Below are positions 1 through 11,803 of a stretch of DNA of 64,000 nt, in pieces. Within the stretch, counting starts at the first letter, position 1, and every line of letters begins with the position of its first letter. The translations under genes and the position numbers were made by a program. The notes below the pieces were generated by a model that saw nothing but the letters and a program-made list of their open reading frames with translations, ran no database searches and was not told the origin of the DNA. Origin of the DNA: Nematostella vectensis (Eukaryota > Cnidaria > Anthozoa > Actiniaria > Edwardsiidae); the NCBI RefSeq assembly GCF_932526225.1, contig NC_064045.1, positions 11,836,442 to 11,900,441 on the forward strand, in the 5' to 3' direction.

Positions 1-153
1 AGCGTGCCCCTTGCGGATGATGAAGTATTGGCAGCCACTATCTACGATCATTTGACTCCCCTTGGACTTAAGACAGTGATTGAGCGACGCGTCTGGTTGT
101 TTCGCGGGTATATCCGTAGAATGGACCGTGTATTTGGCCCCGATAACAACTGA
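1..153 (+). CDS. 3' terminal exon of an unidentified gene (partial)
   Basis: Reading frame 1 is open from the window edge to a TGA at 151-153, giving 50 residues ending in RVFGPDNN. Composition is that of an ordinary globular protein, with mixed charged and hydrophobic residues and no low complexity. It is followed by AT-rich sequence with an AATAAA-like stretch around 168-175, which fits a 3' end. I do not recognise the family. The upstream part lies outside the window, so a chance open frame cannot be excluded. Confidence 0.4.
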   Translation, partial: SVPLADDEVLAATIYDHLTPLGLKTVIERRVWLFRGYIRRMDRVFGPDNN

Positions 154-199
154 AATGCAATTTCAAAAAATAAATTTTAAATGATTTTGATCAACAAAC

Positions 200-1500
200 C
201 AGCCAAGTTAGTCAGTTGGTCGGTCGGTCGCTCAAAATCCTGTCAGTCTATTATTCAATAGGTCAAATTCACCCTTTCGGCGCTGAAGTCACGTGCGTTT
301 TGCGGGGTCAAAGTCCAACAAATCGTAAACAACCCGCAAAAGTTCGGACAGGTGCGTATGCTTCGCACGAACAAAATGGTGACAGCATTGTCTTATGGCA
401 CCTGTAGAAATGAATCTAGATTCCTGCAGTTATGAGAATACGGAGATTCATTCAAGTGTGGCAAGGATTTGCAGCTCGTATTTTGTCGGCGAAAATAGCA
501 CCACCTTAAACCTGCAGATGTCAGTCAATCAATCAAGGAAGGGTAATTTATTTATTTTTGGTTTACTTTAGTTCCCGACGGCTAACACTAGTGTTATTTT
601 CATAGTTTGAACAAACGGAATTTCAAGCGAAAGGCGTCTTTTAGCGTAGAGAGAATTTGCCCACAGAACAACAACGAAAACCGACTTCATCGCCAGTCGG
701 ATAAATCTGAACAAGAACATAGAGCCTAAATAGATTAGAGGTAATCAGTGGCTTTAAGAACTCATTCAAGGCTCATTCAAGTGCAGCAAAGACATTTTTT
801 TGTCCACTCGAAAAACACATCATCCAGCAGCAACTCGTTTTCTGCGGGAAAAAAGAAAATCGTCGCGATCTTTAACCACCGACGACCTGAAATCTAATAA
901 TGCCCAAGCCGCTGCATGTTTTTAACTCGTCTGGCAACGAGTTTCATCAGGGTTTTCGCTGCTGTTTTGTGAAGGTATATTTTCTCTGTCCTACGCTAAA
1001 AGACGCCTTTCGCTTTAAACTTCGTTTTTCAAACTATGAAAAATAACACTATGTTTGCCTTCGGGGACTAATTAAACCAAAAATAAATAACTTACCCTTC
1101 CTTTACTGACATCTTCAGATATAGGATCAGGATCATCTGCTGTGGTGCCATTTTCGCCGACAAAATGCAAGCTGCAAATATAAATATCCTTGCCACACTT
1201 GAATGAATCTCCATGTTTGCTCCGCGTTAAATTTATTCTTTCTTCTTCTACTATTCTTATGAAAGAATAGTACAGGGCCCCCATTGCCATTTCTCTCCTA
1301 TAACTGCGGGAATCTATTAGATTCATTTCTACAGGACGGTGCTATGAGACAAGGCTTTGTTGTCACCAATTTGTGCGTACGAAGCATACGCTTCGTCACT
1401 TGTCCGAGCTTTCGCGGGTTGTTTACGATTTGTTGGGCTTTTACCCCGCAAAACGCACGTGAATTTCCAGCGCCGAAAGGGTTAAGTGTCTGTCGATCAG
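200..1500. repeat. Long imperfect inverted repeat (foldback), two arms of about 400-500 bp
   Basis: The left arm (about 270-640) reappears in reverse complement in the right arm (about 960-1480). Matching landmarks include ACGTGCGTTTTGCGGGG, CAAATCGTAAACAACCCGC, GAGATTCATTCAAGTGTGGC and GCGAAAGGCGTCTTTTAGCG. The arms differ by small indels and substitutions, so the duplication is old. The right arm keeps a THAP-like coding fragment; the left arm has the same fragment broken by stops. This looks like a head-to-head duplicated piece of a transposon-derived gene. Confidence 0.75.
1072..1326 (-). pseudogene. THAP-like zinc-finger fragment inside the foldback repeat
   Basis: An 84-residue open frame contains GDSFKCGK and then CSLHFVGENG followed by DPDPI. 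The C-x2-H-F pair followed by a Gly/Asn-rich turn and a DPDP-type end resembles the C-terminal half of THAP-type C2CH zinc fingers, which are found in P-element-like transposases and many cnidarian proteins. The N-terminal Cys pair and the Trp are not visible, so this is at most one exon or a remnant. The mirrored copy at 440-530 on the plus strand carries stops. Assignment is by motif memory only. Confidence 0.4.
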
Positions 1501-1506
1501 TTAGCT

Positions 1507-2330
1507 AGGTCTCGGTCAGTTAGCTAGGACTAGGTAAGTTAGCTGGGTCTATGTCAGTTAGCTGGGTCTAGGTAAGTTAGCTATGGGTCTAGGTCAGTTA
1601 GCTGGGTCTAGGTCAGTTAGCCGGATCTAGGTCAGTTTGCCGGATCTAGGTAAGTTAGTTGGGTCTAGGTCAGTTAGCTGGGTCTAGGTAAGTTAGCTGG
1701 GTCTAGGTCAGTTAGCCGCGTCTAGGTCAGTTAGCTGGGTCTAGTCAGTTAGCTAAGTCTAGGTCAGCTAGCTAGGTCTAGGTCAGTTAGCTGGGTCTAG
1801 GTCAGTTAGCTGGGTCTAGGTAAGTTAGCTAGGTCTAGGTAAGTTAGCTAGGTCTAGGTAAGTTAACTAGGTCTAGGTCAGTTAACTAGGTCTAGATAAG
1901 TTAACTAGGTCTAGGTCAGTTAGCTAGGTCTAGGTCAGTTAGCTAGGTCTAGGTCAGTTAGCTAAGTCTAGGTCAGAGTTAGCTGGGTCTAGTCAGTTAG
2001 CTGGGTCTAGGTCAGTTAGCTAGGTCTAGGTCAGTTAGCTAGGTCTAGGTAAGTTAACTAGGTCTAGGTCAGTTAGCTGGGTCTACGTCAGTTAGCTAGG
2101 TCTAGGTCAGTTAGCTTAGCCTAGGTCAATTAGCTGAGTCTAGGTCAGTTAGCTAGGTCTAGGTCAGTTAGCTAAGTCTGGGTCAATTAGCTAGGTCTAG
2201 GTCAGTTAGCTGGGTCTAGGTAAGTCAGCTAGGTCTAGGTCAGTTAGCTGGGTCTAGGTAAGTCAGCTAGGTCTAGGTCAGTTAGCTAAGTCTAGGTCAT
2301 TTAGCTAGCTCTAGGTAAGTTAATAGGTCA
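1507..2330. repeat. 18-bp minisatellite, about 45 copies
   Basis: Tandem repeat of a unit close to GGTCTAGGTCAGTTAGCT with frequent point variants (AAGTTAGC, AGTTAACT, GTTAGCTGG) and a few 1-3 bp length changes. No coding potential. It lies between the foldback repeat and the 3' end of the PA14 gene. Confidence 0.95.
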
Positions 2331-2565
2331 GTAAAACACCATGCAATCATTGCTAACATCGGCTAGCATTGATGGCAGGTATCGCTCGACTGTCCGCAAG
2401 ACAAAGAAAATATTAGCGACTACTTCGAGCACTACCTAACATGGTGTAGAGACATCAGATATGGTGTACAGACAGCTACGGAGCAATGCGACTGTTCTCG
2501 CCAGGAATGGTGCTGTTTGCAAGGAATTTAAGTCATATGTTTTAAGTAAAATTCATTCATAGGAT

Positions 2566-5500
2566 TCATAATGGCAAAACCAATATGGTTTCCGTACTTT
2601 TTTTCGCCATGCCAAGATGATGCACAAATTTCCTTGCCATCTCATCAGGGTCTTCACCAGCTTTAGGTTGGTACACGAAATCTTTCACTTGGGAAACTGC
2701 CTCGTTTTCATTGCCCTCCATTCCTGCGTACAACATCCCTTCTTTGACAGTTCCATCCGGAAGAATGGCTTTGAAAATCGTCTTACCGCCGGAAGCGCCA
2801 GATTGAGAAGAACCACTGGACGATCCACTTGTGGAAATACCTCCACCGGAAGTTACCATCGATGTACCAGTGCTTCCGGAGCTTCCTGTACTAGTGCTTG
2901 TTCCCCCTCCTCCTCCTCCTGCAGCTCCTGTAGATCCGCCAGTGGTACCGACCCCTCCCCCACCACCTGCTGAAGCCCCAGCACTACTTGCGCTCCCAGT
3001 TGTTGCACCAACCATGGCACCCGATGAAGATGCTCCCGTGCTGCCACCGGCTGCTGTCGTTAGCCCCCCGGTAGATGTCCCAGAAGAAGTTCCCCCGACG
3101 GTTTGGGGACCGCCTTAAAAATATTCAGGCAAAATTTAGACAAATGTAATTGAGCATATTTAGTGGCCATCTTGGAAAATGATTAATATGCAAATAAGGG
3201 GGCAGAGTGATCCCTTTTATAATGCAAGTTGCTTTTTTAAACTTGTCCTATCATATAAAGAAAGCGTTTTAACTCACTTACCCACGCACTCAAGCTGCGC
3301 CACGCAGCTTAAAGCTATGTATATATTTGCACATAATATATTTATTTGTATATAGGTCAGGTTAATTTCTTTTTAGTTCATATATTTATGATCTATCGTT
3401 ACTTATTTAGCTTAGGATAGTTTCTTCGCAGATGAAGAGCCACATAGTGTATACACTGTGAATAAACCATTATTATTATATTATATTATTACTCGATCAC
3501 TCATCCACTCACTCACCCACTCACTCGCACGCTCACGCAATCACTCACGCACGCACTCACGCAATTACTCACTCACTTACCCACTCACGCACTCACTCAC
3601 TCAATCACCAACCCACTCAACCCCCCACTCGCTCGCTCGCTCACTCACTCACTCTCTCACTCACTCACTCACTCACTCACTCACTCACTCACTCACTCAC
3701 TCACTCACTCACTCGCTAACTCATTCACTCACAATATCTCACTCACCCACTCCCTATAAATAAATAAATCAATTACTCATCCACTTACCCACCCACTCAC
3801 ACATTCACTCACTCACTTTTTTTCATTTATTAACACTTACTATGCGATGCCACCGTTTGTGTAGATGTAACTCCATTCTTATTCAAATGAATATTGATCA
3901 CGTGACCAGGTCCTGTGTACGCTTTTAGAGCAAGGCTGATAGCTTTATTCATTACTATCCTTGCTGCTTTCGCGGCTGCCTCGGCTCCAGCCTTCGCTCC
4001 TCCTTCTGCTCCTGCTGCTGCTCCGGCTGCGGCTCCAGCACGAGCCCCTGAATGAGAAGCTGCTGACTCTCCAGCATAAGCCCCCGCTCTCGCTCCTGCT
4101 CGGGCCGCTATCTTCATTAGGTGCAACTGTGATGTGTGGTTATATGCTTTCAGGGAATGAAGGTAGTAGAGATGAGTATCAAAAACTGGAATTAGGAGAA
4201 ACAGACAGACTGGGAAAAAAGAGCAACCCAGGTTGAATTTTATGATTAACGCCTCCAGACAGAGGGACAGACGGACGGACGAACAGAAACATTCTCAGCT
4301 CAAGGATGATTTTTTTTACATCTCAGACCCAGGGACAGGGAGAAAGAGGGGCAGGACGGACAGAAGGACAGATGGACAGAAGGACAGAGGGACAAAAAGA
4401 CAGAGGGACAAAAGGACAGAGGAACAAAATGACAGAGGGACAAAAGGATAGAGGGACAAAAGGACAGAGGAACAAAAAGACAGAGGGACAAAAGGACAGA
4501 GGGACAAAAAGACAGAGGGACAAAAAGACAGAGGGACAAAAGGACAGAGGGACAAAAAGACAGAGGGACAGAAGGACAGAGGGACAAAAAGACAGAGGGA
4601 CAAAAGGACAGAGGGAAAAAAAGACAGAGGGACAAAAGGACAGAGGGACAAAAGGACAGAGGGACAAAAAGACAGAGGGACAGAAGGACAGAGGGACAAA
4701 AAGACAGAGGGACAATAGGACAGAGGCACGAAAGGACAAAAAGACAGAGGGACAGAGGGACAAAAGGACAGAGGGACAAAAAGACAGAGGGACAGAAGGA
4801 CAGAGGGACAAAAGGACAGAGGGACAATAGGACAGAGGGACAAAAGGACAGAAAGACAAAAAGACAGAGGTACAAAAGGTCAGAGGGACAAAAAAACTGA
4901 AGGAGAAAAGGTCAGAGGGACAAAAATACAGAGGGACAATAGGACAGAGGCACGAAAGGACAAAAAGGCAGAGGGACAGAGGGACAAAAGGACAGAGGGA
5001 CAAAAAGACAGATGGACAGAAGGACAGAAGGACAGAGGGAAAAAAGTAAAGAGGGACAAAAAGACAGAGGGACAGAAGGACAGAGGGACAAAAAGACAGA
5101 GGGACAAAAGGACAGAGGGACAAAAGGACAGAGGGACAATAGGACAGAGGCACGAAAGGACAAAAAGGCAGAGGGACAGAGGGACAAAAGGACAGAGGGA
5201 CAAAAAGACAGAGGGACAGAAGGACAGAAGGACAGAGGGAAAAAAGTAAAGAGGGACAAAAAGACAGAGGGACAGAAGGACAAAAAGACAGAGGGACAAA
5301 AGGACAGAGGGACAAAAGGACAGAGGGACAGAAGGACAGAGCGACAGAAGGACAGAGGGACAAAAGGACAGAGGGACAAAAAGACAGAGGGACAGAAGGA
5401 CAGAGTGACAAAAAGACAAAGGGACAGAAGGACAGAGGGACAAAAAGACAGAGGGACAGAAGGACAGAGGGACAAAAAGACAGAGGGACAAAAGGACAGA

Positions 5501-8500
5501 GGGACAAAAGGACAGAGGGACAGAAGGACAGAGCGACAGAAGGACAGAGGGACAAAAGGACAGAGGAACAAAAAGACAGAGGGACAATAGGACATAGGGA
5601 CAAAGGGACAAAAAGACAGAGGGACAGAAGGACAGAGGGACAGAAGGACAGAGGGACAAAAAGACAGAGGGACAAAAGGACAGAGGGACAAAAAGACAGA
5701 GGGACAGAAGGACAGAGGGACAAAAGGACAGAAAGACAGAGGGACAAAAAAACAGAGGGACAAAAGAACTGAAGGAGAAAAGGTCAGAGGGACAAAAAGA
5801 CAGAGGGACAATAGGACAGAGGCACGAAAGGACAGAGGGACAAAAGGACAGAGAGACAAGAGGACAGAGGGACAGAAGGAGAGAGGGACAAAAAGACAGA
5901 GGGACAATAGGACAGAGGCACGAAAGGACAGAGGGACAAAAGGACAGAGGGACAAGAGGATAGAGGGACAGAAGGAGAGAGGGACAAAAAGACAGAGGGA
6001 CAAAAGGACAGAGGGACAAAAAAAACAGAGGGACAAAAGGACAGAGGGACAAGAGGACAGAGGGACAGAAGGACAGAGGGACAAAAGGACAGTAGGGACA
6101 AAAGGACAGAGGGACAAAAAAAACAGAGGGACAAAAGGGCCGAGGGACAAAAGGACAGAGGGACAAAAAGACAGAGGGACAAAAAGACAGAGGGACAAAA
6201 GGACAGAGGGACAAAAAGACAGAGGTACAGAAGGACAGAGGACAAAAGGACCGAGGGACAAAAGGACAGAGGTACAGAAGGACAGAGGGACAAAAGGACC
6301 GAGGGACAAAAGGACAGAGGGACAGAAGGACAGAGGGACAAAAGGACCGAGGGACAAAAGGACAGAGGGACAGAAGGACAAAGGGACAAAAAGACAGAGG
6401 GACAAAAGGACAGAGGGACAGAAGGAGATAGGGACAGAAGGACAGAGGGACAAAAGGACACAGGGACAAAAAGACAGAGGGTCAAAACGACAGAGGGACA
6501 AAAAGACAGACAAAGGGACAGAGGGACAAAAGGGCAGAGGGACAAAAGGACAGAGGTTCAAAAGGACAGAGTGACAAAAAGACAGAGGGTCAAAAGGACA
6601 GAGGGTCAAAAGGACAGTGGGATAAAAAGACAGAGGGTCTGCGGAACAGACACACAAGCCAGATAGACATACCTGATGATGATGATGATGAGTATGTTGT
6701 CCATAAAAACTGGGAGGGGATGGGTGCGTAGAATTTGCCATCAGGGGTCTTTACAGCGACCACTAAGGAGTCATCATTATAGTATTCTTTCATTAATGTC
6801 TCCATGTAGTAGTACTTTCCTTTAGTAAGCTGTGCCGTCCAAGACCGTTGTTCCACGTACCTTTTAGCATATAGAAAAGTTAGTGATTAGATGCGTAGAT
6901 CATTGGCGGACCTAGTGGGGGGAAGGCTCCTCCTGTGATTGTAATGAAATGCTATAACAAGAAAGTCACCATGCTTTGTACTGCGGGAGGGTAGGTTATA
7001 ACTAATGGAGGATTCAGGTTTCAAAGGATATCAATAGAACCATTTTTTTGGCAAATAAAAGTTTGTCCTTCGTAACATGAGCAACACGAAAACCCTGCTG
7101 AGTTTCTTCTAACTTACTTACTTTTCAAATTCATTAGGCTCTGTAAATCTTATACCAGATACACTTGCAATCATACTTTTGTGTTCAGGCATCTCATCTA
7201 TGCTCAGGTACAATTCTCCCTGATTGTTAGCGGCTAAATGATAGAAATTTTGGTGTGTCAGTACGAAGTTGTTAGAGTATACAAACTGTTTTAAGTAAGG
7301 TTACTTCAAGAACTGCAGTGCTTTAGGAGTGCTTTAGGAGTAACGTAAAAAGTGCTGAATCCTGGTCTTTGAAACTATGTTTACAGGCTCATAAACAAGA
7401 TTTACAAACCTGTATTAAACTTTTACTTATTTCGTGTCTTTTAATAAACATGGAGCAATGACGGTTACGATACAACCTCATTTCAAATAGCTGTAAGCTG
7501 ATCCAGCTGAAGGATGAGGTAAGATCATAGTTTTCAATAGCGTAGGCAAGATTTGATTTAAAGGGGTGATGATGAGGGCGCAGTAATAGGTATCAAATTG
7601 AAAAATGAAATCACATGACGATAATTCAATGACCAACTTATTGGCGGGGTGGTTGAGGGGGGGGGAGGGGACCTGGATGCATATAAATGAAATAATACGA
7701 GGAGAATGAAGCATCAAAATCATCATGGACATCATTGAGACAACTCGGGGCATTAAATATAGGGTATTTCAGGGCGGTCTTTTGGGTAGTTATGGGTATT
7801 CGCAGGGGCTCATAAGTAGGGGTAATCATCTGTATCATATGTGTCACGGCGTTTCCCAGGATCAGGCTATTTTTAAAAGCTCGCGCACGAACGGGCCAAT
7901 CAGCTACGTTGACGTTGTCCGGTGCGCGCGAGGGACGTGAGGTTGTACGCGCAAATTTCAGTTAGGAAGAATATTTTTTCTATCCATCATCCTACGGTTT
8001 TGTTTGTTTACCAAAAAATTGTAAGCTAGAATTCAAAGTCTATTATTATTTCCTATGTATTTATTTACCATAATTATTATTGTTGTCATATACATATGTT
8101 CTTATTACAATTGGTAGGAGGACTAAACAAACAATAACAGGCTTTAACAAGTAGTCCACCTTTCTAAAATAATCATATATGTTTTCATTAAAGGTATCAA
8201 ATTAGCTACATGTACAAGCGTATAATTTCATGACATAAGTTTAAGTTATCTTGTATCACAGCACATATGCCAATCAAGCAGAAAAGAACAAAAAACATAT
8301 AATATATTTACAACAGGTTGATTATTTGGAGAAAAATCTAAAGCTTGTTACCCTCTAAAATGTAATTTTTGTATTGCTTTTTAAATAGCCTAAAGGAATT
8401 ACAACATTTTAATGAATCAGGAATAGTATTCCAAATTGTGGATACTTTATTCCTAGTGGATATTTTGCCATAATTTGATCTACTGAGGGGTTGCCGCAAT

Positions 8501-10759
8501 TTCCGCGCCCCCTTGTATTATGGGGATGAATAGTATGTACATATGCATAGAAGTTATCAAATTACTTTGGTAGATTTTTAGTTGTAAGCTTGTACGTGAA
8601 GCAGCCAATAAGAAAGTCATTTATTTCGTATATGTTTAAAAGATTTAATGATTTGAAAAGTGGTTTTGATGGAGCGAGGTAATCTGAAGTCGTAGGTAGG
8701 GTTGGATTTATATTAAAGAAGAGAGCAACAAAAAGTCAATGTATCGAAGAGAGAACATAGCTTCTTGTCTGAGACTGCGCGTGCAGTTGAGCTCAGCCAA
8801 AACGTTAACACAAAGGTCGAATCTGATTGGCTCATCCGCACGTCTAAAAATAGCCTGATCCAAGGAAACGCCGTGGCACCTATATAGTACCAGAATGTGG
8901 GGAAATTGATTGCCCCTACTTATGAGCCCCTGATATTCGGTAGTTATTTTATTCGGGCGCTCGGGCCAGTATTTCGGTTATTCGGGTGTTATACTTGGAT
9001 TGTTTTCTCAAGGGGGCCTAACGGTTTACAGTTCACGGCAGGCTTAACTGACCCGGACAAGAACCGAGGGTTGTTTACCATTTAACAGGAAGTTTTGGTA
9101 CTTCTGGTTATTTTGTAAATGGTACAGATTACTCCCACTGGGAAATTTCCGGATAATGTGGGATTGCTTGAGAGGTAGTCCACTTTTACCGGGTATACCA
9201 GAAATCCAGGAAAATCGCGTATTATTTTCAGTTTTATTTCCATAGAATATTTGACCGAGGCCCCTATCGGCCCAAAAGTAGAATTTCTGGGTACAGAAGC
9301 AAATGATACACAAGTTGCCCCGGAATAACTGGAATATAGGAAACTTTTTCTTACCATGGCATACCGGAAAAAACTGGGATCTTATTCCTTATTACGGAAT
9401 TTCCGATTAAATGGTAAACAACCGATCCCCAAGCCTGATTTTGCAAAATCTATCGCAGCTATTCAAGAGATTCCCACACAGGTTATACCATTCGTTCGTC
9501 TTACTCAGATCAAAATCAGTTTATTGAGTGACTTACAGATATAGAATACGTGGGGCCCACTCTGTTGCGGTACAAAGTAGGTTCTGATCCGGGTCCCGAA
9601 ATTTTCGCCCCAGTTTGCCGGTTGCGTAAAGGCAGATGCGTAACCGCGCCATGTAGGAAGGTTGGGGTAGCGTGGGTCCTTTAGTAGATTCTCAATTTCA
9701 TATGTATCAACTCCTTCCCACTTCTCTATATAAACCCCGTGCTGGCGTGTTACTCCTGTGGCGTATAGAAAGACGCAATGAAAAAGTCCATTGTCACTAG
9801 TAACGCAGTAATAGGTATGAAGATGAGAAATAAAATTCGCGCACCCATACGATATATCCAAGCTAGTCGCAGGCGTTATTATTGGTTTTCCTGTGGTAAG
9901 GTATCGAAATTGTCACGTGATAGGAACCCTCAACCCGAACGGTCTTTACGTCATTTAATACACCATAGTACTTCATGTAGGGTTAGGGTGAGGGAGTTTG
10001 TGCATGACGTACTAACCCCTAGTCCCAGATCCCACGTCTTCTCGCTGTCATCTGCGAGCACACAGGAAACCCGACAAAAACACCTAGGACTTGCTATATC
10101 CTCATTAACTTCTTAACCCCTTGTATAGAAAAACACCCTCGGAATTCCCAGATTTCCACTGCGGGGACTGGGATAAATGATGGCTGTAGTTTTTCTAAAT
10201 GGTCTAAAAGAGCCTGGGGCGAGCGCACGGGACACCTGTGATTTTCTAAAACGTTAGGGACTTGGCTTGACAGTATGGTTTTAATGCTGTACAGTAAGTC
10301 AAAACAACGACAGAAGTCAGCCTTTCGTACCTTTACTCGAACGATTAAAAACTGCAATTTTGTTTGTTTTCGCAAGAACACGCGCATGCGCATACGTTAT
10401 TCAGCACTGTCGCTGCCATGTAAATCGTAGTAAACACAAATTCCTGCAAGTCTACGTGGAAATTCTCGAATTACAAATTTCTGAGGCGATACAAAAGCGA
10501 AAAAATTATTGAAGCGGACTCCCAAATATGGTATGTGATGTCTAATAAGGAAATGACCGAGCGAGCTAGAAAAACTACGGTTTTCAAAACAAGATTAATT
10601 GATTTTTAAATGGAATCAAACAGAAAAAAACTTACCAGGAGCGAACAGTTGGGGAATGCCTTCAACTGTTGCTATGGCGACGGTGGAAATGAAAATAGAC
10701 ACGAGGAGAATATCGTATTTGTTGCCTTGAAAAGCGGCCATATGTCTACGTAGCGTCAT
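2566..10759 (-). CDS. Secreted PA14-domain protein with Ala/Gly- and Gly/Ser/Thr-rich silk-like tail
   Basis: Six exons join in consistent phase: 10636-10759, 9537-9755, 7122-7233, 6673-6860, 3841-4146 and 2566-3113, giving 498 aa. Donors and acceptors are GT/AG. The acceptor at 4146 was chosen because it alone keeps phase and has a pyrimidine tract. Exon 1 encodes a signal peptide (hydrophobic core ILLVSIFISTVAIA). Exons 2-4 encode a PA14 domain: GVYIEKWEG, the NWGENFGTRIRTYFVP strand, the SGPHVFYI to GELYLS hairpin, and QRSWTAQLTKGKYYYM. PA14 folds usually bind carbohydrate or serve in extracellular recognition. Exon 4 ends in a Ser6 run. Exon 5 is AGAxAGA-type Ala/Gly-rich. The last exon is a Gly/Ser/Thr-rich linker of about 110 residues followed by a compact charged C-terminal domain of about 70 residues that I do not recognise. 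A structural matrix or cnidocyte protein is plausible but inferred. Confidence 0.85.
3480..3825. repeat. ACTC tetranucleotide microsatellite
   Basis: Nearly pure CACT/ACTC repeats with variants such as CACGCACT and CACCCACT. It lies in the last intron of the PA14 gene (3114-3840), close to the donor of the preceding exon. Plus-strand open frames of Ser/His/Leu/Thr here are repeat artefacts. Confidence 0.95.
4340..6645. repeat. 2.3-kb purine-rich minisatellite with 16-bp unit in a PA14-gene intron
   Basis: About 140 copies of a unit near GACAGAGGGACAAAAG, itself two diverged 8-mers (GACAGAGG, GACAAAAG). One strand is almost all purine. Local higher-order blocks recur, for example around CAATAGGACAGAGGCACG near 4710, 4936, 5136, 5808 and 5906. 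The array fills most of the intron between exons 6673-6860 and 3841-4146. The unit contains no stop in any minus frame, which explains several overlapping long open frames of Cys/Pro/Ser/Leu that are not genes. Confidence 0.97.
7803..8932. mobile_element. Non-autonomous DNA transposon, ~1.1 kb, CAGGGG termini (hAT-like MITE)
   Basis: The ends CAGGGGCTCATAAGTAGGGG (7803 on) and its reverse complement (to 8932) form terminal inverted repeats. Imperfect similarity continues about 130 bp inward, including CACGGCGTTTCC and GGATCAGGCTATTTTTA. CAGGGG ends are typical of hAT elements. The flanks share TATTCG but offset by one base, so an 8-bp target duplication is not clean. The interior is AT-rich with no coding sequence. 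It lies in the PA14 gene intron between exons 7122-7233 and 9537-9755. Confidence 0.75.
9069..9423. mobile_element. Short inverted-repeat element, ~355 bp
   Basis: GGTTGTTTACCATTTAA at 9069 is matched by TTAAATGGTAAACAACC ending at 9423. The interior is also partly palindromic, with several TTCCGG/CCGGAA and TACCGG words. No coding sequence. It is a typical MITE in the same PA14 gene intron as the hAT-like element. Confidence 0.7.
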
Positions 10760-11291
10760 CTTTTAAAGATGTATACTTCTCCCATTAGAGACTCACAGCG
10801 GCTCTAAAAACCTGACCTGATAGAAAAATTAGAATAATCTTTCAACATGGAATTATTCTTTGATCTTTGATCAGACATTTTACAAATTTGGGGCTTTGAA
10901 ATATAAATTTGCTAAACACTTTGCTCTCCGATAAAGATAAGATTACAGTTTTAACATACATATACAGTAGGGTATCTCTATAGAAAAATGGCTATATACT
11001 CGGTCACACTTAATTATGAATCCTACCCTTGATTAAGCAACAAAAAGTAAGAATCTAATAAGAAACCTATTTTGCCTTAATTGTTAGTAACTCGTACCTC
11101 AAAATATAAAAACCCGTTTTGCCAGACTTGAGAAAATTTTTAACAAGCGGGATTTTATCACAGAGGTCTATTACAGCGGCGAACGATCTTCACATTTTAG
11201 TAAATCTGATGATTCGAGAAAAATGAATTAAAAATGAGAAAAACTATCCGTGTAAAACTAAAACTCCTGCACTGTCCCTTAAATCGAAGGG
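10760..11291. other. 5' flank of the PA14 gene, between its start codon and the Polinton
   Basis: AT-rich sequence that must hold the promoter and 5' UTR of the minus-strand PA14 gene. I see no clear TATA box or initiator on the minus strand, no other gene and no repeat. Confidence 0.5.
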
Positions 11292-11297
11292 GAGGAG

Positions 11298-11716
11298 GGG
11301 GGACTGGGTAGTTTCATAGAACGCGAAACGCCCCTCCGGGCCTCCCAGCCTCATTTTAGGCTTGGAAGGTGCGCTGGGCCCCTCCGACCCCCCCAGCCAC
11401 ATTCCAGGCTTGGGGCTTTCATAGACACCGAAACGCGTTTCGCGTAGATTGATAAATGCTAATTATCAACCTACGTCGGGACCACTTTGCGTAGATTAAT
11501 AATTAGCAATTATCGATCTACGTCGGGACCACTTCGCGTAGATAAATAATTAGCAATGGTTAGCAATCATTAATCCGCTGTCTATCGACAGCAGCGGGAC
11601 TGGGGCCTTTCATAGAAACGAGTGGGAACCTTGCAATTAGACCCCCGTCTGTCCTGTAGTATATATATATACACATGTGCGTATACGTATACGTATATAC
11701 ACATGTGCATAGCATT
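11298..11716 (+). repeat. Left terminal inverted repeat of the Polinton
   Basis: Begins GGGGGACTGGGTAGTTTCAT and ends near CATAGCATT. It matches the reverse complement of 24503-24901 with few differences. It carries an extra ~46-bp copy of a GCGTAGAT...CGTCGGGACCACTT subrepeat that the right repeat lacks, and a GTATACGTATACGTATATAC stretch at 11681-11700. Confidence 0.93.
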
Positions 11717-11803
11717 GGGTTGGGCCGCCACCCTACGGAGCGCGGAATGACAGTTTTTCGGCCGTAAATTCAAAGCCGCTGGCGCGGCGTTTAAACCTGA
11801 GCT

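Noticed and set aside
1507-2330. Telomere- or subtelomere-type repeat
   Set aside because: The unit does not resemble TTAGGG and lies between ordinary genes.
2831-3118. Proline/valine-rich plus-strand open frame
   Set aside because: Antisense of the Gly/Ser/Thr-rich last exon of the PA14 gene, which is supported by phase and splice sites.
4300-6741. Overlapping minus-strand open frames of up to 609 codons rich in Cys, Pro, Ser, Leu and Phe
   Set aside because: They are read from a 16-bp minisatellite that happens to lack stops in all three minus frames; the same peptide words recur in shifted frames.
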